Positions 1 to 8,103 of a stretch of DNA of 64,000 nt are shown here, one piece after another; position 1 is the first letter of the stretch; the number at the start of each line of letters is the position of its first letter. The position numbers and the translations under genes were made by a program. The stretch is from Afipia sp. GTDB taxonomy: Bacteria; Pseudomonadota; Alphaproteobacteria; Rhizobiales; Xanthobacteraceae. The notes beneath the pieces were generated by a model, which saw only the letters and a program-made list of their open reading frames with translations, ran no database searches and was not told the DNA's origin. The stretch spans positions 248,001 through 312,000 of the forward strand of contig JANQAK010000001.1 of assembly GCA_024707075.1 (NCBI GenBank). Direction: 5' to 3'.

Positions 1-539
1 TCAGAGTACTTTCCGAACAGCAAAATGCGATCGGCAACGTCACCGCTCGTGATGAACAACTTTGAACCATCAACGACAATATCGTCGCCGTCCGGACGAA
101 ATTTTGTTTTCATACCGGTGGCGTCGGAGCCAGCTGCTTCTTCCGTGATCGCCAGCGAAGCGAGGCCTCCCTCCGCGATGCAAGGCAGCAGCCGGGCTTT
201 TTGCTCTTCCGAACCAAACTCGATCAGAGGCTTCATGGCGTGAAAGTTCGTGGCGTAGATGATGCCTGTCGACGCGCAGGCCTCTGAGATCCGCCTTACA
301 ACCGCGAGATAGAGGCGGAACGACATCGGCGCTCCACCATAGGATTCGGGAATGAAAATCGCATTCAGGCCAAGCTTGTTGATCGCCTCGACATTCGCCC
401 AGGGAAATTCTCCGGTCTCGTCGATACGTGCGGCATTCGGCGCGATGACATCCGCGGCCAGCCGGTCGATCTGATCGAGCAGGAGACGCTCATCAGGCTC
501 CCATGTCCGGCGGCGTTCGAGTTGTTCGAAAACCTTCAT
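1..539 (-). CDS. Acyl-CoA dehydrogenase, N-terminal part (cut by window edge)
   Basis: About 179 N-terminal residues of an acyl-CoA dehydrogenase are visible; the C-terminus lies outside the window. The protein begins with the family's alpha-helical domain and carries the usual ITEEAAGSDA segment and a following FITSGD strand of the middle beta domain, which binds FAD and substrate. It should oxidise an acyl-CoA to the 2,3-enoyl-CoA. The ATG at 539 overlaps the stop of the upstream SDR by one base (TGATG), so it is the last visible gene of the leftward operon starting near 7883. The substrate is unknown. Confidence 0.85.
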   Translation of the reverse strand, partial: MKVFEQLERRRTWEPDERLLLDQIDRLAADVIAPNAARIDETGEFPWANVEAINKLGLNAIFIPESYGGAPMSFRLYLAVVRRISEACASTGIIYATNFHAMKPLIEFGSEEQKARLLPCIAEGGLASLAITEEAAGSDATGMKTKFRPDGDDIVVDGSKLFITSGDVADRILLFGKYS

Positions 540-1246
540 CAGAGGTTGGCTCCTTGACCACCGTCCATGTAGATCGTCTCCCCTGTCAGGAAGCCGATCT
601 TCTCGGAATACAAAGCACCTACCAATCGGGCGACTTCACTGGCCGTGCCCGGTCGCCCCATCGGGATGCGTCGCTTCAGCCAGCTCCTCACTTTCTCATT
701 GGCAAGGAAATCACGATTCAGTTCGGTTTCGATGTAGCCCGGCGCGATGTCGAGCACCTTGATACCGTCTTTTGCCCACTCGGATGCAAGGCAGCGCGTG
801 ATCGCACCGACGGCGGCTTTCGAGGCGCAGTACGCCAGATTCTCGGCGACTGCGAGCTTGTCGAAGAACGATCCAATGTTGACGATGAGGCTGTCACCGG
901 TTTCCTTCAGATGAGGATACGCTTCCCGGCACCCCACCAAAACCGCCGAAGCATTCAACCTCATGGCGGCCTCGAATTCGGACAACGACAATTCAGCGCT
1001 CGGCTTCGCTTCATGCGCGCCGGCGTTATTGACCAATCCGACGATCGGACCGTTTGCAGCGACCTTGGCGATGGCTTTGGCGATCGAGCTCTCGTCGGTC
1101 ATGTCGCAAACGATGCCGATCCCGACCGAACACGACCCACTCCGCGACAGGCCTGCGACCTGAAACCCCCGGCGGTCCAATTCGATCGCAATCGCTTCAC
1201 CGATACCCCGGCTCGCGCCGGTGACAATGATCTGTCCATTACTCAT
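539..1246 (-). CDS. SDR-family oxidoreductase
   Basis: A classical short-chain dehydrogenase/reductase of 235 residues. The nucleotide-binding TGASRGIG lies at residues 9-16, NNAG at 73-76, and the catalytic YxxxK at Tyr139/Lys143. The open frame runs upstream to 1300, but the ATG at 1246 gives the normal SDR N-terminus, so it is preferred; it overlaps the end of the enoyl-CoA hydratase gene by 8 bases. In this operon it is likely a 3-hydroxyacyl-CoA dehydrogenase or ring-alcohol dehydrogenase, inferred from context only. Confidence 0.85.
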   Translation of the reverse strand: MSNGQIIVTGASRGIGEAIAIELDRRGFQVAGLSRSGSCSVGIGIVCDMTDESSIAKAIAKVAANGPIVGLVNNAGAHEAKPSAELSLSEFEAAMRLNASAVLVGCREAYPHLKETGDSLIVNIGSFFDKLAVAENLAYCASKAAVGAITRCLASEWAKDGIKVLDIAPGYIETELNRDFLANEKVRSWLKRRIPMGRPGTASEVARLVGALYSEKIGFLTGETIYMDGGQGANL

Positions 1247-2007
1247 CTTTGAACATCGCCTTCCGTTTTTCCGTAAATGCGGCCATGCCTTCTTCCGCAT
1301 CCGCCGTGCTGAATGCGAGCGTCGACAAGTCTGTCTCGATTTTCAGTCCTTCATGAATTGGAACATCGAGCGCACGTGTGACGGCCTCGCGTGCCAGACC
1401 CAAGGCAAGCAAGCTGTAGGCTGAGAACTCTTTGACGAAGCTAACAGCTCCATCCACGGCGCTGTCATCGACGAGGCGATGGACCAGCCCGATGCGCTCG
1501 GCCTCCTCGGCCGCTACGGTGCGCCCCAACATGATCATTTCGAGGGCTCTTGCCTCGCCGACAATTCGGGGCAGACGCTGGGTCCCGCCGTAGCCGGGGA
1601 TGAGGCCAAGCTTGATCTCCGGAAGTCCCAACTTTGCATTGCGCGTCGCCAGCCGGAACGTGCACGCAAGCGCAAATTCCAGCCCGCCTCCGAATGCAAA
1701 ACCATTGATGGCTGCAACGGAGGGAAACGGAAGTCGCTCAAGCTTCGCGAATGTCGCCTGCCCGAGTTCTGCCCCGCGCTTTCGGGCTGTCATCGACCTG
1801 CCGCGCAGCTCCTTGATATCGGCACCAGCGCAGAACGCTTTTTTTTCCTGCCCCAGTCACGATGAGCGCGCGGACCTTCCAGCCAGCAACCTCATCCAGC
1901 GCGGCCGCGATTTCGTTCAGCACGGTGAAAGACAACGCGTTCAGAGCTTCCGGCCGGTTTAGCCGGAGCAACGCACAGTCATCGAGTTTCGTCAGTTCGA
2001 CAGACAT
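1239..2007 (-). pseudogene. Enoyl-CoA hydratase/isomerase, frameshifted at an A8 run
   Basis: Crotonase-family protein in two frames. Residues 1-56 (MSVELTKLDD to VTGAGKK) are read from 2007, and the rest, including the oxyanion-hole segment FAFGGGLEFAL and the C-terminal FTEKRKAMF, in the next frame ending at 1239. The switch falls at the run of eight T at 1839-1846 (A8 in the gene). Removing one base gives VTGAGKKAFCAGADI, the normal crotonase motif. This is either a homopolymer sequencing error, a real inactivating mutation, or slippage. If intact it would hydrate an enoyl-CoA within the leftward CoA-ester operon. Confidence 0.8.
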
Positions 2008-2040
2008 GACTTTACTTTCCTAAAGCCTGAGCGGCTGCCA

Positions 2041-2820
2041 TCACTTCCCGAACTTGCTGGTGTCGGGCTTGCGACGCTCACCGAAAGAAGCCGAAAGCTC
2101 GTGGCTTTCATCGGTATCGAGATAGGGACGAAGCAGCAGGTCATGTGAGACGCGTGCGAGGCCGGACACGCCGCCATGCCGTGCGTTGAACGCCGCCTTG
2201 ATCGAGGCCAGAGCAAACGGACCGCGGTCAGCAACTTCGAGCGCAAACTTCCGTGTCTCTTCCTTCAGCTTATCGTCGGGTACGACCTTGTTGATGAGAC
2301 CGATCTCGAGCGCTTCGCGGGCGGAGATTTTGGGGTTGCAGTACCACATCTCCTTCGCCTTCTTCTTGCCAACGAGATCTTCGAGATACCAGGTGCCGTA
2401 ACCTGCATCGAACGATCCCATCATCGGGCCAACCTGACGGAAAATCGCACTTTCCTTGGCGATGGTCAGGTCGCAGACCACCTGCAGCACGTTTCCTCCA
2501 CCAACTGCGAAGCCATTGACGCTGGCTATCACTGGTTTCTGAAGGCGGTCGATCGCCTCATACATTTCGAGCGTTGGAAGAACACCAGCGTAGAGAATGG
2601 AATCTTCCATCCCGTCCTTCCGTCCGCCGATGCAGAAGAATTTGTCTCCCGCTCCGGTAATCACGATGACCCTGGTACGCGTTTCGCGACGGATGTTGTT
2701 GATGCAATCGCGGATCTCATGACACATCGTGGCATTGAACTTGTTGCCGTCATCCGGCCGGTTCAGCGTGATTGTTCCGATCGCGCCATCTTCCTGGTAG
2801 ATGATCGTTTCAAACGTCAT
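2041..2820 (-). CDS. BadI/MenB-like crotonase (ring-cleaving ketoacyl-CoA hydrolase type)
   Basis: A 259-residue crotonase-fold protein that resembles 2-ketocyclohexanecarboxyl-CoA hydrolase (BadI) and naphthoate synthase (MenB) more than ordinary enoyl-CoA hydratases. The signature is the segment GQVGPMMGSFDAGYGT-like stretch (written here as RQVGPMMGSFDAGYGTWYL), the second oxyanion loop FAVGGGNVLQ, and the C-terminal DTDESHE...ERRKPDTSKF. BadI opens a beta-keto cyclohexane ring by hydrolysis in anaerobic benzoate/cyclohexanecarboxylate breakdown. The ATG at 2820 gives the family-normal N-terminus; the frame is open further upstream over the end of the CoA-transferase. Ring cleavage here is an inference. 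Confidence 0.8.
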   Translation of the reverse strand: MTFETIIYQEDGAIGTITLNRPDDGNKFNATMCHEIRDCINNIRRETRTRVIVITGAGDKFFCIGGRKDGMEDSILYAGVLPTLEMYEAIDRLQKPVIASVNGFAVGGGNVLQVVCDLTIAKESAIFRQVGPMMGSFDAGYGTWYLEDLVGKKKAKEMWYCNPKISAREALEIGLINKVVPDDKLKEETRKFALEVADRGPFALASIKAAFNARHGGVSGLARVSHDLLLRPYLDTDESHELSASFGERRKPDTSKFGK

Positions 2821-4090
2821 GAGCTTTTCCTCGAGTTGTTGCCTGTTGTGAAAGTCTGTCTCGCTCGGCCTCATCCATTCCGAGCATGTTACGGAGAATG
2901 ATGTCGGTGTGTTCGCCGAGGCGCGGTGGCGCGCTACGAGGCGAATTGGCCATGCCATCGATATGAATTCCGGTGCCGACTTGAGGCACCGCGCGGCCGC
3001 CATCGGCAATCTGGTAAAACATGCCCCTGTCCAGCAGCACTTCGTCCGCGACGACCTGATCGATCCTGTTGATCGGACCCGACGGAATCCGCGCGGAACG
3101 GAACAACATCAGCCAATGATCGCGAGGCTTTTCACGAAGAATATTTTCGATTCTAGCCACGATGTCTTGTCGCTGCTGCCGGCGATCTGCGTTGGTTCGC
3201 AGACCTGGTTCTTCGGCAACCTCGGGCTGACCGATGGCCTCCCAAAAACGCCGCCAAAGATTGTCGTTACCAAGAGCGAGCGTGATCGGATCATCGGCGG
3301 TTTCAAACGATTGATAAATCGCAATGACACTGTCTTTCCCGCCCGACCGAGTCGGAACATCGCCGGACCCCAGATAAGGCAGGATGCGGCACGACAAGAA
3401 ACGCGTCATGGAATCGACGAGCGCAATGTCGATCACATGGCCTTCGCCGGTTCGCTGTCGAGAAAATAGCGCCGACACCGTCGCAAAGGCCGCATCTTGC
3501 CCGGCGAGCAAGTCAGCCGCCGGTGCCCCGATCTTCTGCGGCTCGCCATCGGCCGCGCCGGTAATGTCCATGATGCCCGAGTATCCCTCGGCGATGAGAT
3601 CATAGCAGGTCCAATCCGCTCGCTTGCCCTTCAAGCCAAATCCCGTGATCGATACATAGACCAGATCGGAGCGAACCGATCGCAGGGCGTCAGCATCGAC
3701 CTTCAGCTTGCGCGCAACGCGGGGCGGCAGATTGACGACAACCACATCGGCCAGACGAATCAAACGATGAAGGACGTCCAACCCTTCCGGCTGCGAATAG
3801 TCCAGCGCGATACTCTTCTTGTTGCGGTTGACGCTCAGGAACCAAAGCGACTCTCCATCAAGGAATGGAGGCCCCCACGCGCGCGCATCGTCGCCGCCTT
3901 CGGGACGCTCAATCTTGAGAACTTCCGCTCCCATGTCCGCGAGTAGCATGGTCGCCGATGGCCCAGCGACCGACGTCGTCAGATCGACGACGCGCACACC
4001 CTCAAGAAGGCTGAAACCCTGTGCCAGCGCCCTCACCGGCAGAGCGTCAGCAGGACTTGCTTTCGCAGCAGTCGCGTTAAAGGGCGTCAT
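2810..4090 (-). CDS. Class III (CaiB/BaiF) CoA-transferase
   Basis: CoA-transferase of about 426 residues. The N-terminal half reads LLEGVRVVDLTTSVAGP and LLADMGAEVLKIERPEGGDDAR, the family's nucleotide-fold start, and the catalytic Asp is expected in GAPAADLLAG. It should move CoA from an acyl-CoA donor to a carboxylate, activating a substrate or intermediate. A start at 4132 (14 residues longer, overlapping the previous gene by 11 bases) is possible; 4090 avoids the overlap. The 3' end overlaps the BadI-like gene by 11 bases, so translation is probably coupled. Confidence 0.85.
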   Translation of the reverse strand: MTPFNATAAKASPADALPVRALAQGFSLLEGVRVVDLTTSVAGPSATMLLADMGAEVLKIERPEGGDDARAWGPPFLDGESLWFLSVNRNKKSIALDYSQPEGLDVLHRLIRLADVVVVNLPPRVARKLKVDADALRSVRSDLVYVSITGFGLKGKRADWTCYDLIAEGYSGIMDITGAADGEPQKIGAPAADLLAGQDAAFATVSALFSRQRTGEGHVIDIALVDSMTRFLSCRILPYLGSGDVPTRSGGKDSVIAIYQSFETADDPITLALGNDNLWRRFWEAIGQPEVAEEPGLRTNADRRQQRQDIVARIENILREKPRDHWLMLFRSARIPSGPINRIDQVVADEVLLDRGMFYQIADGGRAVPQVGTGIHIDGMANSPRSAPPRLGEHTDIILRNMLGMDEAERDRLSQQATTRGKAHDV

Positions 4091-4121
4091 CGTCGATTCT
4101 TTTGCATCTGTACGCACGGCG

Positions 4122-5117
4122 CTATGTCGCATCCATCACGACAACCGCCTTGCCGCGCACCTTGCCTTGTCCGATCAGATCGAGTGCAACCGGAAGCTCG
4201 CTGAATGGATACTCCTTCATCAGCTGCGGCTTGACCGCGCCTGCCTGCCAGAGACGAAAGATGTCGGCTTGCACTTCCTCGACACGCTTCGGTGTCCGGT
4301 CGCGATAGTCGCTCCATTGGAGCCCACAAACGCTGATATTCTTGAGCAGGAGGTAGTTCGCCTTGACGCTTGGAATTTCGCCGGCTGCAAAGCCGATAAC
4401 GACCAGCCGCCCGCACCACGCCATGGCCCGCAGTGCTGCTCCGAAGAAATCTCCACCGAGCGGGTCAAGCACGACATCCGCGCCAATGCCGTCTGTTGCC
4501 GCATGCACCTGAGCGCGAAGACTGTCCTTGATATCAGAACCGGACACATCGATCACATGATCGGCGCCGTTGTTCTTCACAAACGCCGCTTCTTCGGGCG
4601 TGCGAACCGCCGCAAGGACACGGGCTCCAAGTCCCTTGGCGATCTGGACCGCAGCGAGGCCGATGCCTCCCGCAGCACCGCCGACAAGCACCGTCTCGCC
4701 CTTGCGATACTGCCCGCGATCGACCAAAGCGAGATACGCTGTTTGATAGACAAGCCCCATCGCTGCTGCCTGCGCAAAACCCAACGCGTCGGGCAGCTTG
4801 AACGTCTGTTCTGGTGTCACCAGCGCCTGCTCTGCAAATGCACCATGTTCGACGTGACTCAAGACTCTGTCTCCCGCAGAGAACTGAGTGACATCCGGAC
4901 CAACACCCAACACCACACCGGCGAGATCCTTTCCAGGTGTGAACGGGCGCTTTGGAAGCACCTGATACTTTCCGGAGACAACGAGCACATCCGGAAAATT
5001 GATTCCGGCAGCCCGCACGCCGATAAGGATCTGTCCCTTACCCGGCATCAGATCGGCGATCTTGTTGATCTGCAGTGACGACGGATCGCCGTGCTCGACG
5101 ACTTGATAGGCACGCAT
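4122..5117 (-). CDS. NADPH:quinone oxidoreductase-like MDR protein
   Basis: A 331-residue medium-chain dehydrogenase/reductase of the quinone-oxidoreductase type. The N-terminal GroES-like domain (1-120) lacks the zinc ligands of alcohol dehydrogenases, and the Rossmann domain has VGGAAGGIGLAAVQ (residues 145-158). Relatives reduce quinones or the double bond of enones or enoyl-CoAs with NADPH. In this operon a role as an enoyl-CoA or enone reductase is plausible but not shown. It is followed closely by the CoA-transferase and starts 11 bases after the end of the preceding reading frame at 5129. Confidence 0.85.
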   Translation of the reverse strand: MRAYQVVEHGDPSSLQINKIADLMPGKGQILIGVRAAGINFPDVLVVSGKYQVLPKRPFTPGKDLAGVVLGVGPDVTQFSAGDRVLSHVEHGAFAEQALVTPEQTFKLPDALGFAQAAAMGLVYQTAYLALVDRGQYRKGETVLVGGAAGGIGLAAVQIAKGLGARVLAAVRTPEEAAFVKNNGADHVIDVSGSDIKDSLRAQVHAATDGIGADVVLDPLGGDFFGAALRAMAWCGRLVVIGFAAGEIPSVKANYLLLKNISVCGLQWSDYRDRTPKRVEEVQADIFRLWQAGAVKPQLMKEYPFSELPVALDLIGQGKVRGKAVVVMDAT

Positions 5118-5128
5118 TCAATTCTTCC

Positions 5129-6243
5129 TTACTTGGCGAGAAGTTTTGCGGTGCTCGCGCCGAGACGCGGCGGCGGATTGCTGGATTTGGCGCGGAAAAC
5201 ACCAGCCACCGGAATCGGCAGCGCAGGAACCGTCTTCCCCGCTATGCTGAGGTTCCGGTCAAAGACCTTTCTTGCGGCAAAATGCGGATCAGCAACTGCT
5301 TCCTCCAGACGCGCGACGATGGAGCAGCAAACATCCTGGCCTTCGAATTTTTTCTGCCATTCCGCTGCTGACTTTTTGCTTGATGATGGCGGCAACGGCT
5401 GCAGTCGCAACCTTCGGATCAACCTCCGAACTTCGCATCTCTTCCGGGAGCCCGATGATCGAACAGAAGTTGGTCCAGAATTTTTTCCTCAAGAGGCGCA
5501 GCCGCCAGATACCTATCGTCCGCTGTCGCATAGATCTGATAGCGCGGACTTCCACCGGTGACGAGCGCATCGCCTCCGCCGGGCCACATACCGGCGCTGA
5601 AGCCGTTTCCGATACCCCAATAGACGAAGGACAGAAGGTTCTCGCCCATGGCGATATCGAGATATGCGCCTTCTCCGGTCTGATCGCGATGCCGGAGAGC
5701 CAGCAGGATGTTCATCACTGCAGGATAAGCACCCCCTGCAATGTCAGCGGCCAGTACCGGCGGAAGCACCGGTGCGCCATCGGCGCCGGCGGTCAGTCCG
5801 AGAATGCCCGCCTCGGCCATGTAATTCAGATCATGCGCGGCAACGAGCGCCTTGGGCCCGGTCTGTCCCCATCCCGTGATGGCGCAATAAATCAACCGGC
5901 TATTGATCCGTTTGAGATCGGCATATCCGAATCCCAACCGATCCATGACACCTGGACGAAACTGCTCGATGACGATGTCGGCTTGCTCAATCAGTGGTCG
6001 CAAACGCTCGAACGCATCGCCCGCCTTCAAATCAATCGTGATGCTTTCCTTGCCCGCGTTGAGAAGCGCGAAGTTGACGCTGTCCCCGCCGAGCTTGGGT
6101 TCGTAGCTGCGCATCTCGTCGCCGGTGTTCGGCCGCTCGATCTTGATGACCTGCGCGCCGGCTTCGGCCAGCATCAAACCAGCAAGCGGCCCAGGAAGAA
6201 GCGTGCTGAAATCGATAACCTTGATATTCTCAAGAGGACGCAT
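5129..6243 (-). pseudogene. Class III CoA-transferase / alpha-methylacyl-CoA racemase-like, two frameshifts
   Basis: The N-terminal two thirds are intact from the ATG at 6243 (MRPLENIKVIDFSTLLPGPLAG), with the likely catalytic Asp in VLAADIAGG. After APLEEK the frame changes at the T6 run 5481-5486 to give FWTNFCSIIGLPEE, and again at the T5 run 5373-5377 to give SAAEWQKKFEG, ending at LLAK. Both need removal of one base. The repaired protein is about 370 residues, normal for this family. The family includes racemases and formyl-CoA-type transferases; which applies here is not visible. The upstream ligase stop lies 18 bases before the ATG. Confidence 0.8.
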
Positions 6244-6260
6244 GACTGACTTCGTTCCTC

Positions 6261-7883
6261 TCAAGCTGTTTTCGCAACCGTCTCGTTTCGAACCGGCAGC
6301 GGCTTCAGCTCCCCTCGCCTGACCTGGAGGACAAGCTCACGCTTGAGAATTTTTCCGCTTGCGGTCAGCGGAAACTCTTCGACACGGAGGAAGAATTCCG
6401 GAATTTCGTATTTGGAGAGTCCCTGTCGTCGCAGGTGATCGATCAATTCGTCAGGCTGAACGGCGCCAGAGACCGCGATACAGACCCGCTCGCCCAGCCG
6501 ATCGTCCGGCACAGGAAACGCAGCAACCCGGCCAGCATCCTTGTGGCGAACCGCGATATCTTCGATGTGCGAGGGATAGATGTTGTGGCCGCCGCGAATG
6601 ATCAAATCCTTGAGTCGGCCCTCGATGCGCAGATTCCCCTGATCGTCCATGATCCCGAGATCACCCGACAGAAACCAGCCGTTGCTGTTAAAGCTGCCCT
6701 CGGTCGCGCCCTGATTGTTGAAGTAACCGAGCATCAGCGCGGCACCTCGCCCGCCGATATGACCGACCTCTCCGGGACCAACTTCCCTGTCGGGATCGTT
6801 CGGATCGAAAAGCCGAACTTCATAGGCATGACCGCCACGCCCGCATGAACCCACGATGGTTTCTGTCGCGTCGGATGGATGGGTGTACTGATGGGATGAG
6901 TTCTCGGTCATCCCGTAAACATTTTGTGGCTGAACGCCCTGCTTGACGAAAGCCATCGCCAGGGACTGCGGTATTGGAGCGCCCGCCATATAGAACACTG
7001 TGGTCGCGCCGAGTTTCTGGCGGCCAAGCCGCTTTTGCTCGGTCAGAATATCCATCGCGTGGGTAGGCACGCCTAACACATATGTTGCGCCGGATTCCGT
7101 GATCCAATCCAGCCGGCTCGTCCCCGGCGGCGGATCGTCCGTGACGAAGCGGCCGCCGGTCAGAAGCCACTGCGCCACCCCTACCCAGGCGATATGATGC
7201 GATAGCGGCGACAGCGACAGAAACACCGTATCGGGACCGTGCTTCCAGTCGCGAACAAGATCGCGAGCATTCGCGAGCAACGTGTTGTCCGAATGCATAA
7301 CGCATTTGGGAGAACCCGTCGTTCCCGACGTGAAGGCGAGATAGGCGATCTTGTCCGGGTCCAGGCAGGGTGGCGTTGCATTCGCCGCGGCCGTCGGAAA
7401 GCCTTCCGGCGTATACACAACCTTCAGGCTCGGTATGCGGACCAGCATCGCATCGAAATCAACTTTGGATCGGTCCGCGCCCCAGCCCGGTTCCGTCAGC
7501 AAGGCGCGCGCGGACAGCGACGACAACAACTCAACAACTTCGGCGCAGGTATGGGTCTTGTGAAGCGAAGGATTGCAGGCCAACCCCTCACGTGCGCAAG
7601 CCAGAAACATGACGACGGTTTCTGCGCGGTTGGACATCCAGATCGAAACCCGATCACCGCCCACCAACCCATACTCCCGAAGATTGGCGGCAACGCCATC
7701 GACCCATTGCAGAAGCTGCGACCAGGACAACTTGTGCCGTCCGTCCTCCAACGCAACCGCATCGGGCCGCTGCGCCGCGTGCTGGGTCAGCAAGTTGTAA
7801 AACGTGTCAGCGCGCCACAGTCCGCGCTCGTAGTATCGCTGCGCGCTCGTCGGATGATGAATAGTGAGAAAAGGTCTCATGAG
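6261..7883 (-). CDS. AMP-dependent acyl-CoA synthetase/ligase
   Basis: A 540-residue ANL-superfamily acyl-CoA ligase and first gene of the leftward operon. The AMP-binding P-loop reads FTSGTTGSPK, the A5 region YGMTENSSHQ, the hinge region GRLKDLIIRGGHNIYP, and the catalytic lysine lies in TASGKILKREL near the C-terminus. It activates a carboxylic acid with ATP and CoA. The frame is open to 7931, but a -24/-12 promoter at 7938-7954 places the transcript start near 7927, so the ATG at 7883 is chosen. The substrate is not predictable from sequence. Confidence 0.88.
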   Translation of the reverse strand, partial: LMRPFLTIHHPTSAQRYYERGLWRADTFYNLLTQHAAQRPDAVALEDGRHKLSWSQLLQWVDGVAANLREYGLVGGDRVSIWMSNRAETVVMFLACAREGLACNPSLHKTHTCAEVVELLSSLSARALLTEPGWGADRSKVDFDAMLVRIPSLKVVYTPEGFPTAAANATPPCLDPDKIAYLAFTSGTTGSPKCVMHSDNTLLANARDLVRDWKHGPDTVFLSLSPLSHHIAWVGVAQWLLTGGRFVTDDPPPGTSRLDWITESGATYVLGVPTHAMDILTEQKRLGRQKLGATTVFYMAGAPIPQSLAMAFVKQGVQPQNVYGMTENSSHQYTHPSDATETIVGSCGRGGHAYEVRLFDPNDPDREVGPGEVGHIGGRGAALMLGYFNNQGATEGSFNSNGWFLSGDLGIMDDQGNLRIEGRLKDLIIRGGHNIYPSHIEDIAVRHKDAGRVAAFPVPDDRLGERVCIAVSGAVQPDELIDHLRRQGLSKYEIPEFFLRVEEFPLTASGKILKRELVLQVRRGELKPLPVRNETVAKTA

Positions 7884-7937
7884 CCTCTCGCAATGCAGCA
7901 AAGTGTCTGCCGCCGAATGATCGGACAGCATTACAAC

Positions 7938-7954
7938 AGCAACAGCTGTGCCAG
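7938..7954 (-). promoter_or_regulatory. Sigma-54 -24/-12 promoter of the leftward CoA-ester operon
   Basis: On the minus strand the sequence reads cTGGCACagctgTTGCt, matching the sigma-54 consensus TGGCACG-N4-TTGC with the obligatory GG-N10-GC spacing. Transcription would start near 7927, giving a leader of about 45 bases before the ligase ATG at 7883. A sigma-54 activator gene is transcribed divergently from 8104. Confidence 0.8.
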
Positions 7955-8080
7955 CTCCAGCTGAGCACGCTGTTTGAGCGAATTGGGCCGGATTTCCCTT
8001 TTAACGTCTCGGTATCGAAAATCCTTCGTGTATTCCGTGGCAACAAATGTCCTTGCGATGACCTCATCGCCATGCTGATG

Positions 8081-8097
8081 TGTCCTCAAAAAGGACA
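8081..8097. promoter_or_regulatory. Candidate enhancer, TGT-N11-ACA, with perfect inverted repeat
   Basis: TGTCCTCAAAAAGGACA is a perfect inverted repeat (TGTCCT/AGGACA, 5-base spacer) about 160 bases upstream of the predicted operon start and ending 6 bases before the activator ATG. It overlaps the activator's ribosome-binding region, so it could serve both as enhancer for the operon and as autoregulatory site. The same TGT-N11-ACA spacing occurs in the other three control regions. Confidence 0.45.
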
Positions 8098-8103
8098 GAG
8101 GAA

